Under the pieces are notes generated by a model. It was not told where the DNA came from and searched no databases. It was given only the letters and a program-made list of their open reading frames with translations. Of a stretch of 64,000 nucleotides of DNA, positions 51,930 to 60,247 are shown piece by piece. The stretch's first letter is position 1. Every line of letters begins with the position of its first letter. The stretch spans positions 1 through 64,000 of the forward strand of contig NZ_QEWN01000002.1 in the NCBI RefSeq assembly GCF_006124995.1, in the 5' to 3' direction. Origin of the DNA: Vibrio sp. Hep-1b-8 (GTDB lineage: Bacteria; Pseudomonadota; Gammaproteobacteria; Enterobacterales; Vibrionaceae). The position numbers and the translations under genes are program-made.

Positions 51930-53483
51930 TTAGCCAGCTTCAGACAGGCTGATCACCTGCTGAGGTTGTTTCCCTGAAATGTACTTGGTGACAGCTTCAA
52001 TCTCGTCCTGATTGAGGTAGAGACCAAGTTTGGTTCGACGCCACAGCAGATCATCGGCTGTGAGAGCCATTTCATGTTCAATTAGATAATCAATTTCTTG
52101 CTGATAAACGCCTTGCGCAGAGTCAGAGAACGGGACACCCATACCTTCAATACTTGTTACCCCTTGAAGTAGCTTCCACGTATAAGTACCAAACTGAGTG
52201 ACATAGCGCAGTAGCAACGCTTGTGATAGCCAAGGGTACTGAGCATGGATCGTTGCAGCCAGTTGTTCTCTGGTGCAACTAAAGTTACCACCTGGCAGGG
52301 CGTGGTTGGCTGTCCATGGTGTCCCCATATTAGGTAAATATGGGGCGAGCTTTGCCAATGCCGCTTCACCAAGTTTACGGTATGTGGTTAATTTTCCGCC
52401 AAAAATTGATAGCAGAGGAGCTTGATCGTACTCAGATTCAAGTTCCAGAGTGTAGTCTCGGGTGATGGCTTGTGGAGAGTCAGATTCATCATCACAAAGA
52501 GGTCGCACGCCACTATAACTCCAGATGACATCCTCACGTGAAAGTTGCTGGACAAAGTGCTGATTGACGATATCGATCAGATAATCCACCTCTTGATCTG
52601 AGATCGCCACTTCTCTTGGATCTCCTTTATATTCAACATCGGTCGTACCTATTATCGAAAACTGATCCAAATAAGGGATCATAAACACGATTCGATGATC
52701 TTTGTTTTGCAGGATATATGCTTGTGGCTCATCGTGAATGCGAGGAATCACAATATGAGATCCTTTGATTAGACGTATATTACGTGGTGAATGGTTTTCT
52801 AACCCTTGATCAAAGAACTGCTTGACCCAAGGCCCTGCAGCGTTCACTAGCGCTTTCGATTTACGCTCAAAGGTTTCTCCTGTCATGACATCGCGAATGG
52901 TCACGCGCCAGATATCGCCTTCGCGTATTGCGCCTTCTACATGGCAGTAGTTACGAATTTCAGCATTATTTTCTTTTGCAGCCAACACGTTTAGCAATAC
53001 TAATCGCGCATCATCTACCCAACAATCAGAGTACTCGAAGCCTTTTTTCATTTCCGGTTTGAGCAAGCCAGATTGAGCCAAGTCGATGCTTTCACTTGCC
53101 GGCAGCGTCGTTCTTTTGCCTAGGTTGTCGTAGAGGAATAAACCGCAGCGAATCATCCATGCTAGACGTAAGAAAGGGCGGTGTGGGAGTCGAAAGCGCA
53201 TTGGTTGCGCGATATGTGGCGCTTTTTTCAGCAGCACCTCACGTTCTGCGAGCGCTTCCGAAACTAAGCGAAACTCATAGTGTTCGAGATAGCGCAACCC
53301 ACCGTGAATGAGTTTTGAGCTGGCAGATGAGGTTGCAGAGGCGAAGTCTTGGGCTTCATATAAACCGACAGATAAGCCTCGGCCAGCAGCATCAGCAGCG
53401 ATGCCTGCACCATTAATGCCACCACCAACTATGATTATGTCTAACGTTTTGTCTGATTGTGCAGCATTAGCTGAAATACTCAT
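51930..53483 (-). CDS. glpD: Aerobic glycerol-3-phosphate dehydrogenase
   Basis: 517 residues. The FAD-binding motif DIIIVGGGINGAGIAADAAGRG is at the N-terminus, followed by SSASSKLIHGGLRYLEHYEF, INVNA-like AAGPWV and a C-terminal LTTYRKLGEAALAKL segment. It oxidises glycerol-3-phosphate at the inner membrane, passing electrons to quinones. It lies 180 bases downstream of glpR, with operator-like repeats in between. Confidence 0.94.
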   Translation of the reverse strand: MSISANAAQSDKTLDIIIVGGGINGAGIAADAAGRGLSVGLYEAQDFASATSSASSKLIHGGLRYLEHYEFRLVSEALAEREVLLKKAPHIAQPMRFRLPHRPFLRLAWMIRCGLFLYDNLGKRTTLPASESIDLAQSGLLKPEMKKGFEYSDCWVDDARLVLLNVLAAKENNAEIRNYCHVEGAIREGDIWRVTIRDVMTGETFERKSKALVNAAGPWVKQFFDQGLENHSPRNIRLIKGSHIVIPRIHDEPQAYILQNKDHRIVFMIPYLDQFSIIGTTDVEYKGDPREVAISDQEVDYLIDIVNQHFVQQLSREDVIWSYSGVRPLCDDESDSPQAITRDYTLELESEYDQAPLLSIFGGKLTTYRKLGEAALAKLAPYLPNMGTPWTANHALPGGNFSCTREQLAATIHAQYPWLSQALLLRYVTQFGTYTWKLLQGVTSIEGMGVPFSDSAQGVYQQEIDYLIEHEMALTADDLLWRRTKLGLYLNQDEIEAVTKYISGKQPQQVISLSEAG

Positions 53484-53497
53484 GAATTTAACCTTTT

Positions 53498-53590
53498 GTT
53501 GAGCGAACGAGCATTTTTGACCATAAAAGAATCCTAACGCAGCTTTCGTTTTGGATCATTATTTATTTTCGTTTGTGCTCGTTTGTGTGA
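53498..53590 (-). promoter_or_regulatory. GlpR operator candidates upstream of glpD
   Basis: Two nearly identical ten-base repeats, TCGTTTGTGC and TCGTTTGTGT (53569-53578, 53579-53588), lie here. A further GAACGAGCA is at 53505-53513. The block TCGTTTnTGCTCGTTT closely resembles GlpR-bound sequence upstream of E. coli glpFK. The TTATTTTCG word (53563-53571) also recurs, as its complement, upstream of glpR and glpK. Confidence 0.6.
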
Positions 53591-53662
53591 TTTATGCACA
53601 AAAAAACCTTTATTAAGGAATAAAGGTTTCTTGAAGGTTAAATTTGATTGAAATTACTGTGA

Positions 53663-54436
53663 CTATTTACTGTCGTTAATTACTTCAAGCGGAATTGAGT
53701 GTTCTGTGAGGATAGACAGTATTTCTTTTGGCGGTTGTTTGTCAGTAAACAGCATATGGAGTTGAGAGATATTGCCCAGCTTGACCATCGCATTACGGCC
53801 AAATTTAGAGTGATCAACAGCAAGAAAAACACTCCGGCTATTCTCGATAATGGCTTGCTTTACACGAACCTCATGGTAGTCGAAGTCAAGCAGTGAACCG
53901 TCATAGTCGATACCGCTAATCCCCAAGATGCCGAAATCAAGTCGGAACTGTTTCACGAAATCAAGAGTGGCTTCACCGACGATACCACCATCACGGTTGC
54001 GTACTTCTCCACCAGCAAGGATGACTTTAAACTCTGGGTTTTGCAGCAAGATGGTTGCGACATTAATATTGTTAGTAACCACTCGTAGTTGCTTGTGATT
54101 TTTGTTTAGTGCTCGTGCAATGGCCTCTGGAGTGGTACCAATATCAATAAACAAGGTCGCCCCATCGGGAATGTGTTTAACCACTTCTTCTGCAATAACA
54201 TCCTTCTCGTTGAAATTCATGCTCTTGCGCGCGGTGTACGAGGTGTTTTCTGAACTCAGTGGAATGGTTGCACCACCATGGTAACGGCGAATTTTATTGT
54301 CATCGGCAAGTTCGTTGAGATCGCGTCTGATGGTCTGCGGACTGACATTAAATTTCTCTACCAGCTCATCGGTGCTGACATAGCCTTGCTTTTGAACCAA
54401 CGCAATTATTTGCTGATGTCTTGGAATTTGTTTCAC
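53663..54436 (-). CDS. glpR: Glycerol-3-phosphate regulon repressor GlpR
   Basis: 257 residues of the DeoR family, close to E. coli GlpR: RHQQIIALVQKQGYVSTDELVEKFNVSPQTIRRDLNEL is the helix-turn-helix. GIVGEATLDFVKQFRLDFGILGISGID is the conserved effector domain. I take the GTG at 54436 as start: GGGAG lies 6 bases before it and homology with E. coli begins there. An upstream ATG at 54454 has no ribosome-binding site. It represses glp genes; glycerol-3-phosphate releases it. Confidence 0.92.
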   Translation of the reverse strand: MKQIPRHQQIIALVQKQGYVSTDELVEKFNVSPQTIRRDLNELADDNKIRRYHGGATIPLSSENTSYTARKSMNFNEKDVIAEEVVKHIPDGATLFIDIGTTPEAIARALNKNHKQLRVVTNNINVATILLQNPEFKVILAGGEVRNRDGGIVGEATLDFVKQFRLDFGILGISGIDYDGSLLDFDYHEVRVKQAIIENSRSVFLAVDHSKFGRNAMVKLGNISQLHMLFTDKQPPKEILSILTEHSIPLEVINDSK

Positions 54437-54465
54437 GGGCAGCTCCCTGTGCATTGAGCCAATAT

Positions 54466-54520
54466 GCTCATTACACTGATTTTCGAAAATAATAACTCGC
54501 GTTATTGTGCTCGAATTAGC
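54466..54520 (-). promoter_or_regulatory. GlpR-type operator words upstream of glpR
   Basis: TATGCTCATT at about 54464, TTCGAAAATAA at 54482-54492 and GTGCTCGAATTA near 54508 lie in the glpR upstream region. TTCGAAAATAA recurs exactly upstream of glpK (56265-56275), and GCTCG words recur at glpD and glpK. Confidence 0.5.
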
Positions 54521-54609
54521 GCATTGTGAGAAGAGAACGATGTAAGGAATAGGGGATATAACGCAAAAAGAGCGCCATAATCGGCGCTCTTGAATAGGAG
54601 TTTGTGACT

Positions 54610-56127
54610 TTAATCTTCCTCGTTATGCATTTCTGCCCAAACCTGCGCACACTTAACGGCGCGCTTCCATCCCTTGTAGCGGCGATTACGTTTTTCTTCA
54701 TCATGATGAGGTAGGAAGGTGCGATCGAGCTCGGCTTTGTCTTTCAGCTCATCAATACTATTCCAGTACCCAACGGCAAGACCTGCTAGGTAGGCTGCAC
54801 CTAAGGCGGTAACTTCCGTGACTTTAGGGCGGTGAACTTCAGTATCTAGAACATCAGATTGGAACTGCATTAAGAAATTGTTTGCCACCGCTCCACCGTC
54901 GACTCTTAAGCTAGCCAGGTTAATGTTGGAGTCCGCTTGCATTGCATCCAAAACGTCGCGAGTTTGGTAGGCAATACCTTCAAGCGTTGCTCGGATAATG
55001 TGGTTTGAGCTGACGCCACGCGTTAGACCGACAATGGTCCCACGCGCCCAAGCATCCCAATAAGGAGCACCAAGGCCAGTAAAGGCAGGTACAACGTAAA
55101 CACCGTTGGAAGAGTCAACTTTGGTCGCAAAGTACTCTGAGTCTTTGGCATCTGCGAGTAGCTTCATCTCATCGCGTAGCCATTGAATTGAAGCGCCTCC
55201 CATAAATACCGCGCCTTCTAGTGCATAGGCAGGCTCGCCATTTGGACCACAGGCTAGCGTGGTCAAAAGACCGTGAGTTGATGTTACTTTCTCTTGGCCG
55301 GTGTTCATAAGTAAGAAGCAACCTGTGCCATAGGTGTTTTTCGCTTGTCCAGCCTCAACACACATTTGACCGTAAAGCGCAGCTTGTTGGTCTCCGGCAA
55401 TACCTGCGATAGGAATACGAGTACCGCCTTTACCACCGATGTTGGTCTGACCGTAAACTTCCGAAGAACGCTTCACTTCAGGCATCATTGAGGCTGGGAT
55501 TCCTAGTTCGTCGAGCAGTTTTTGATCCCAGCTTAAGTTATTGATATTGAAGAGCATGGTGCGAGAAGCATTGGTATAGTCTGTGACGTGTACTCGGCCT
55601 TGGGTCATTTTCCATACCAGCCAAGTATCGACAGTACCAAACAACAATTTGCCTGCTTCTGCGTCTTCACGTGCGCCTTCGACATTATCCAGAATCCACT
55701 TAATCTTAGTGCCGGAAAAGTATGGGTCGAGTACTAATCCGGTGTTTTCGCGGACATACTCTTCTAGGCCACGTGCTTTGAGCTCTTCACAAATTTCCGC
55801 AGTGCGACGACATTGCCACACAATGGCGTTGTAGACAGGTTTGCCAGTTTCTTTGTTCCATACAATGGTGGTTTCACGTTGGTTGGTGATACCAATGGCC
55901 GCAAGCTGGTCGCTACTGATTCCTGACTTGGCGAGAGTTTCGATGAGAGTTGAACTTTGTGTCGCCCAAATTTCAAGAGGATCGTGCTCGACCCACCCAG
56001 ACTGAGGGTAAATTTGGGTGAACTCACGTTGAGAGATGCTAACAATATTGGCATCGTGGTCCAGTATCACCGCGCGAGAGCTTGTTGTGCCTTGGTCTAG
56101 GGCAACAATGTACTTTTGCTCAGTCAT
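54610..56127 (-). CDS. glpK: Glycerol kinase
   Basis: 505 residues of the FGGY kinase family: [15 protein letters not shown] at the N-terminus, [43 protein letters not shown] and [20 protein letters not shown]. It phosphorylates glycerol to glycerol-3-phosphate, the substrate of GlpD and inducer for GlpR. No glpF is adjacent: the next gene upstream is dapD. Confidence 0.95.
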   Translation of the reverse strand: MTEQKYIVALDQGTTSSRAVILDHDANIVSISQREFTQIYPQSGWVEHDPLEIWATQSSTLIETLAKSGISSDQLAAIGITNQRETTIVWNKETGKPVYNAIVWQCRRTAEICEELKARGLEEYVRENTGLVLDPYFSGTKIKWILDNVEGAREDAEAGKLLFGTVDTWLVWKMTQGRVHVTDYTNASRTMLFNINNLSWDQKLLDELGIPASMMPEVKRSSEVYGQTNIGGKGGTRIPIAGIAGDQQAALYGQMCVEAGQAKNTYGTGCFLLMNTGQEKVTSTHGLLTTLACGPNGEPAYALEGAVFMGGASIQWLRDEMKLLADAKDSEYFATKVDSSNGVYVVPAFTGLGAPYWDAWARGTIVGLTRGVSSNHIIRATLEGIAYQTRDVLDAMQADSNINLASLRVDGGAVANNFLMQFQSDVLDTEVHRPKVTEVTALGAAYLAGLAVGYWNSIDELKDKAELDRTFLPHHDEEKRNRRYKGWKRAVKCAQVWAEMHNEED

Positions 56128-56424
56128 GGTAAGAATCCTTTTGTCTTATTATTACTATTTTAGCTAATCTTGGCTTGCTTATCGTTTGAGCGAGTTCGAT
56201 GTGTGGCAGCAGCAGATTGGTGTATTCCCTATTTACGCAGAGTAATTTTGCATAAATAGTCGAATTCGAAAATAAACGAGCACTAAAAATGAGTGTTTGA
56301 GCATAAAAATATCAGTAAGTCGGAATATATTGTCTGACTGAAAAGGTGTAAATCTCCCCCCTGTCGCTAGTGGATATAGGGGATTGACGAGGATAATAAC
56401 CTTTACTTCTGAGGAATAAGAAAC
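56128..56424. other. Upstream region of glpK with GlpR operator candidates
   Basis: About 300 bases between glpK and the dapD terminator with no supported gene. It holds TTCGAAAATAA (56265-56275) running into AAACGAGCAC (56274-56283), then TTTGAGCATA at 56297-56306. These match words at glpD and glpR and fit GlpR control. The part 56310-56420 shows nothing recognisable. Confidence 0.6.
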
Positions 56425-56450
56425 AAAAAAGCCGAGCATTGAAGCTCGGC
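56425..56450 (-). terminator. Terminator of dapD
   Basis: A perfect 7-base stem GCCGAGC/GCTCGGC (56431-56437, 56444-56450). On the - strand a T run follows (A at 56425-56430). It begins 20 bases past the dapD stop codon. Confidence 0.88.
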
Positions 56451-56469
56451 TTTATCAACTCGCCTTGGA

Positions 56470-57501
56470 TTAGTTGTTGCTGTGTAGCTCTGAGTTCAGC
56501 TCTACCGCAGACTTGTTCGCAAGACATTCGATTTGGCCTGTCACTGAGTTGCGACGGAACAGTAGATCAGATACACCAGCGAGATCGCGAGCTTTCACTA
56601 CTTCAACTTCTTGGCCAGATGAATCTAACATGCGTACTTTAGAACCTGCCGTCACATATAGACCAGATTCAACAGTACAACGATCGCCTAGAGGGAAACC
56701 AAGACCCGCATTCGCACCTAGTAGTGAGTTTTCACCAATTGATACCACTACTGTACCGCCGCCCGATAGTGTACCCATGATAGAAGCGCCACCACCGATG
56801 TCAGAGCCATTGCCGACAACAACACCCGCAGAGATACGACCTTCAACCATGCTCACGCCTGTAGTACCAGCGTTGAAGTTGATGAAACCTTCGTGCATAA
56901 CTGTGGTGCCTTCACCCACATGAGCACCAAGGCGCACGCGAGATGTATCAGCAATACGAATACCAGCTGGAACAACGTAATCGACCATTTTTGGAAATTT
57001 ATCGACACAGTCAACAGACAGTGAGCGGCCAGCAAGACGCGCTTCAATTTGACGGTCAGCCAGCTCAGGCAAGTCGATTGGACCTTCGTTAGTCCATGCA
57101 ATGTTATGCAGCAGACCGAAGATACCATCTAGGACAGTACCGTGTGGTTGAACTAGGCGGTTAGAGATAAGTTGCAGTTTAAGGAAACCTTCAGCAACGG
57201 ACTCAGGTTTCTCATCTGTTGCTAGAACCACAACAACCAGAGGTTGAGAAGACTCTGCCGCTTTTGCAGCGAAAGAAGCATTCGCTGTATCTCCGTTTGC
57301 TTCAAAGGCACTAACTAACTCAGCACTTTGAGCTGCAGAGATTTCGATAGCTTGGTTACCTTGCTCATAACCTGCAACTTTAGCAACGGCTTCAACCAGT
57401 GCATCTGATGGGTTTAGAACTGGGTTTGGAAAAAATGCTTCAATGATTTTTCCATCGCGGTTTTTAGTTGCTGTACCAAAGGCTAGAGAAAAGTAAGCCA
57501 T
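56470..57501 (-). CDS. dapD: Tetrahydrodipicolinate N-succinyltransferase, long form
   Basis: 343 residues, the long type seen in Pseudomonas and vibrios (E. coli DapD is 274). The N-terminal half is extra to the E. coli form. The C-terminal half has the left-handed beta-helix repeats (IRIADTSRVRLGAHVGEGTTVMHEGFINFNAGTTG, then VEGRISAGVVVGNGSDIGGG) and TVVVSIGENSLLGANAGLG. It makes N-succinyl-2-amino-6-oxopimelate in the lysine/diaminopimelate pathway. Confidence 0.93.
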   Translation of the reverse strand: MAYFSLAFGTATKNRDGKIIEAFFPNPVLNPSDALVEAVAKVAGYEQGNQAIEISAAQSAELVSAFEANGDTANASFAAKAAESSQPLVVVVLATDEKPESVAEGFLKLQLISNRLVQPHGTVLDGIFGLLHNIAWTNEGPIDLPELADRQIEARLAGRSLSVDCVDKFPKMVDYVVPAGIRIADTSRVRLGAHVGEGTTVMHEGFINFNAGTTGVSMVEGRISAGVVVGNGSDIGGGASIMGTLSGGGTVVVSIGENSLLGANAGLGFPLGDRCTVESGLYVTAGSKVRMLDSSGQEVEVVKARDLAGVSDLLFRRNSVTGQIECLANKSAVELNSELHSNN

Positions 57502-57823
57502 TTTAAATCTCCATGTTTATATTCATCCAGAAAGAGCAATGATGCTCAGTCTCAAATTAAGTTAAATTCATCATAAAGAGAGCTATGCAGACTTTAAAGG
57601 GCTGAATCCGAGAAAGTCTGTAAGACGATATTTTTTGTCTCTTTAGCGATATATTGTCTTTTTATCAATATTTCGACTTTGGTAGTGAAATAAAAAAGCC
57701 CGAAGCAATGCTTCGGGCTTTGATTAAGACTTTACTTAGAACTGATTGGCGTTGCGCTTATGCGCTATGTGCTTTTATATACTTACCAACCATATACCCG
57801 TTGAGCTTGGGTATAGTAAGCAA
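57502..57823. other. Intergenic region dapD-prx2
   Basis: 322 bases. It holds the prx2 terminator: a 12-base stem AAAGCCCGAAGC/GCTTCGGGCTTT (57695-57706, 57710-57721) with T's on the - strand, about 100 bases beyond the prx2 stop. The rest must include the dapD promoter. No gene or other feature is recognised. Confidence 0.75.
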
Positions 57824-58432
57824 TTACTTGCTTAGGTCGTCTGCGTGCTCAGATAGGAACGCTGCAACACCCTTAGGAGATGCGTCCATACCTGCTTTAC
57901 CTTCTTCCCACTGTGCTGGACACACTTCACCGTTCTTCTGGTGGAAGTTTAGTGCGTCAACCATGCGTAGCATTTCGTCGATGTTACGGCCTAGTGGTAG
58001 GTCGTTAACTACTTGGTGACGTACAAGACCGTCTTCATCGATTAGGAAAGAACCACGGAAAGCAACGCCTGCTTCTGGGTGCTCAACGTCGTAAGCTTTA
58101 CAGATTTCGTGCTTAACGTCAGCAACTAGTGGGTACTTAACTTGACCGATACCGCCATCTTCGATAGCAGTGTTACGCCATGCGTTGTGAGAGAACTGAG
58201 AATCGATAGAAACACCGATTACTTCAACACCTTTAGCTTGGAAATCAGCCAGACGGTTGTCGAAAGCGATTAGCTCAGATGGGCAAACGAAAGTGAAATC
58301 TAGTGGGTAGAAGAAAACAACCGCTTTCTTACCTTTAGTGAACTCTGCAAAGTTGAAGTTATCAACGATTTCACCGTTACCTAGAACAGCTGCAGCAGTA
58401 AAATCTGGGGCTTGACGACCTACTAGTACCAT
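57824..58432 (-). CDS. prx2: Typical 2-Cys peroxiredoxin Prx2 (AhpC family)
   Basis: 202 residues from the ATG at 58432; residues further upstream in the open frame are non-homologous. The peroxidatic cysteine is Cys50 (FTFVCPSE) and the resolving cysteine Cys171 (GEVCPAQW). A GGIG loop (93-96) occurs and the protein has the extended C-terminal AFLSEHADDL, features of the peroxide-sensitive type. It reduces hydrogen peroxide and organic peroxides. It is divergent from oxyR2, the arrangement reported in V. vulnificus, where OxyR2 induces prx2. A 9-base inverted repeat lies in its leader. Confidence 0.9.
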   Translation of the reverse strand: MVLVGRQAPDFTAAAVLGNGEIVDNFNFAEFTKGKKAVVFFYPLDFTFVCPSELIAFDNRLADFQAKGVEVIGVSIDSQFSHNAWRNTAIEDGGIGQVKYPLVADVKHEICKAYDVEHPEAGVAFRGSFLIDEDGLVRHQVVNDLPLGRNIDEMLRMVDALNFHQKNGEVCPAQWEEGKAGMDASPKGVAAFLSEHADDLSK

Positions 58433-58461
58433 TTTTTTGCTCCTAAAATATATGGTTAGTT

Positions 58462-58490
58462 CCAAACCAAGATAAGTGTTTTTGGTTTGG
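58462..58490 (-). other. Inverted repeat in the prx2 leader
   Basis: CCAAACCAA (58462-58470) and TTGGTTTGG (58482-58490) form a perfect 9-base stem with an 11-base loop, 30 bases upstream of the prx2 start codon. A smaller CCGT/ACGG pair (58492-58495, 58502-58505) follows. It may be an RNA structure in the 5' leader or a DNA operator. Confidence 0.5.
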
Positions 58491-58631
58491 TCCGTGTTTG
58501 TACGGGACAAACTATAGTACACATTGTAGTATGTAAAAAAGCGAATTAAATAGATTAAGTTAATCGAAAAAAGCGATAAATTGGTTTTTATTAACTTGGT
58601 CAATATCCAGTCAAAAGTTATAGATAAATCT

Positions 58632-59537
58632 ATGAATAAGTGGCCCAGCCTCAAACAGTTACACTACCTCATTACCTTACATGAAACTCGTCATTTCAGT
58701 GATGCCGCAGAGAAGTGTTTTGTCAGCCAATCGACTTTAAGTAAAGGTATCCAAAACCTTGAAGAGCTGATTGGCTGTCCTTTATATGAGAAGAAAGATA
58801 AGAAAAGTCCGCTAGTCTTTACCCTGGCGGGGGAGCAAGTGGTTCAGCAGGGCCGTGAGCTATTAGCCAAAGGGCAAGATCTGGTCGAACTTGGCCGTTT
58901 GTGTCAGGGGGACGAAATGGAAGGGCAGTTACGCGTAGGCTGTATCCCTACCATTGCTCCTTTTTTGCTTTGTGATTTAGTTCAGGAGGTTAACCGCCGT
59001 TTCCCGCAACTGAACTTACTATTAAGAGAAGACACGACAACCAATTTACTCGATGCACTTCGTCATGGTGAGCTGGATGTGTTGATCCTCGCTTTACCAG
59101 TGGACATTTTAGGCATGGATAGCCGAATTGTCGGCAATGACCCGTTCCGGATGATCATTAGTCAAAATCAGGCAGACGCGATTCAAACTCCGATCAAGTA
59201 TGCTGATTTACCCAACGAATTCGTTTTTCTGTTAGAAAAAGAGCACTGTTTAACAGAACACGCGGTGTCTGCTTGTCAATTAACAGATAAAGAGAAGATT
59301 AACCCGTTTTCTGCCACCAGTTTACATACCTTAGTGCAGATGGTCGCGAATGGTATAGGAACGACCTTCATTCCCCAAATGGCGATCGATCATGGCTTGA
59401 TTGATAATCAGAATCTGGTTGTTGTCGATGCTCCCGGACAACAGGCTCACCGTCATATAGGTCTGGTTTGGCGACCTAGTTCGTCGCGTGTAAACACTTT
59501 TAATCAATTAGCGGATGTAGTGTCAGAGCTACTTTAG
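58632..59537 (+). CDS. oxyR2: Peroxide sensor OxyR2 (LysR family)
   Basis: 301 residues from the ATG at 58632. The helix-turn-helix LHYLITLHETRHFSDAAEKCFVSQSTLSKGIQNLEEL is of the OxyR type. The redox pair is Cys206 and Cys215 (EHCLTEHAVSAC), the same numbering as V. vulnificus OxyR2. Residue 204 is Glu where ordinary OxyR has Gly (GHC); this Glu is reported to make OxyR2 sensitive to very low peroxide. It should activate the divergent prx2 gene. The main OxyR1 would be elsewhere. Confidence 0.88.
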   Translation: MNKWPSLKQLHYLITLHETRHFSDAAEKCFVSQSTLSKGIQNLEELIGCPLYEKKDKKSPLVFTLAGEQVVQQGRELLAKGQDLVELGRLCQGDEMEGQLRVGCIPTIAPFLLCDLVQEVNRRFPQLNLLLREDTTTNLLDALRHGELDVLILALPVDILGMDSRIVGNDPFRMIISQNQADAIQTPIKYADLPNEFVFLLEKEHCLTEHAVSACQLTDKEKINPFSATSLHTLVQMVANGIGTTFIPQMAIDHGLIDNQNLVVVDAPGQQAHRHIGLVWRPSSSRVNTFNQLADVVSELL

Positions 59538-59573
59538 CGATAAGTATTAGTCGAAGAAATCGATTTCGTCTTC

Positions 59574-59602
59574 AAAAGCACACTAGTTTTAGTGTGCTTT
59601 TT
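59574..59602 (+). terminator. Terminator of oxyR2
   Basis: A 12-base stem AAAAGCACACTA/TAGTGTGCTTTT (59574-59585, 59590-59601) with a GTTT loop and trailing T's, 36 bases beyond the oxyR2 stop. Confidence 0.88.
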
Positions 59603-60247
59603 AGCATTTTATCCTGTCGGTAAACTTTATCTTGTAAAATTTTACAAGTAAATTTTGATGAAGCTTTCATTAAATTGTGAAATTTCACAGTGTGAATTTT
59701 ACAACCCTACGATTTTCCATTGTTTGATAATCCGATTGCATATTACCTTCACCTCTAGTGATAAAAAGGATTTATCCCCACTGCATAGAATTAAACGCGT
59801 GTTTGAAACGATTTTACATCGTTAATTTTACTGTAATTAAATTACGTAACTGGTTACGTTTTTGTGAGTGCGAACACCACTTTTGTACGTGCGGAATAAA
59901 ACTTCGAATTTAACGTTTTGTTTACTTTAGTACTTTTACTCTACTCATGTTTGGTATAGGTTAAATAAAGGCTCAGTAAGACTTATGTCTAGATTGAAAT
60001 GAATGTTTTACTGATTCAATCTAACAGCCAACAGAACAAGAAACCTCTTCAGAGAATGATCAGTTAGGAAGTTTGATTGTTGTTTGATAGTTACAAATGT
60101 AATCGGGGCGTTCGAGAATCGAAATGACCCGATACAGAGGTGGGCTAGCAATGACAGTGACGAGCTCGGCAGAAGTGTTCGCAGTGTCAGATAAGTGCGG
60201 CTAACCAGTGACGGTTTCATATACAGCAGGATATTAAGGAAGAAATT
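59603..60247. other. Long upstream region of aceB with palindromes
   Basis: About 640 bases with no gene I can support; antisense reading frames in it look accidental. It holds three symmetric elements: CTTGTAAAATTTTACAAG (59631-59648), TGTGAAATTTCACA (59676-59689), and arms ACGTAAC/GTTACGT (59844-59850, 59853-59859). A promoter and long 5' leader of aceBA are probable. The final 200 bases before aceB show no strong structure. Confidence 0.65.

Noticed and set aside
53582-53603. CRP site near glpD (TGTGATTTATGCACA)
   Set aside because: The spacing is 5 and the right half is degenerate; the overlap with GlpR-like repeats explains the sequence better.
59676-59689. CRP site in TGTGAAATTTCACA
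   Set aside because: The two half-sites are separated by 4 bases instead of 6, so CRP binding is unlikely. It is kept as an unidentified palindrome.
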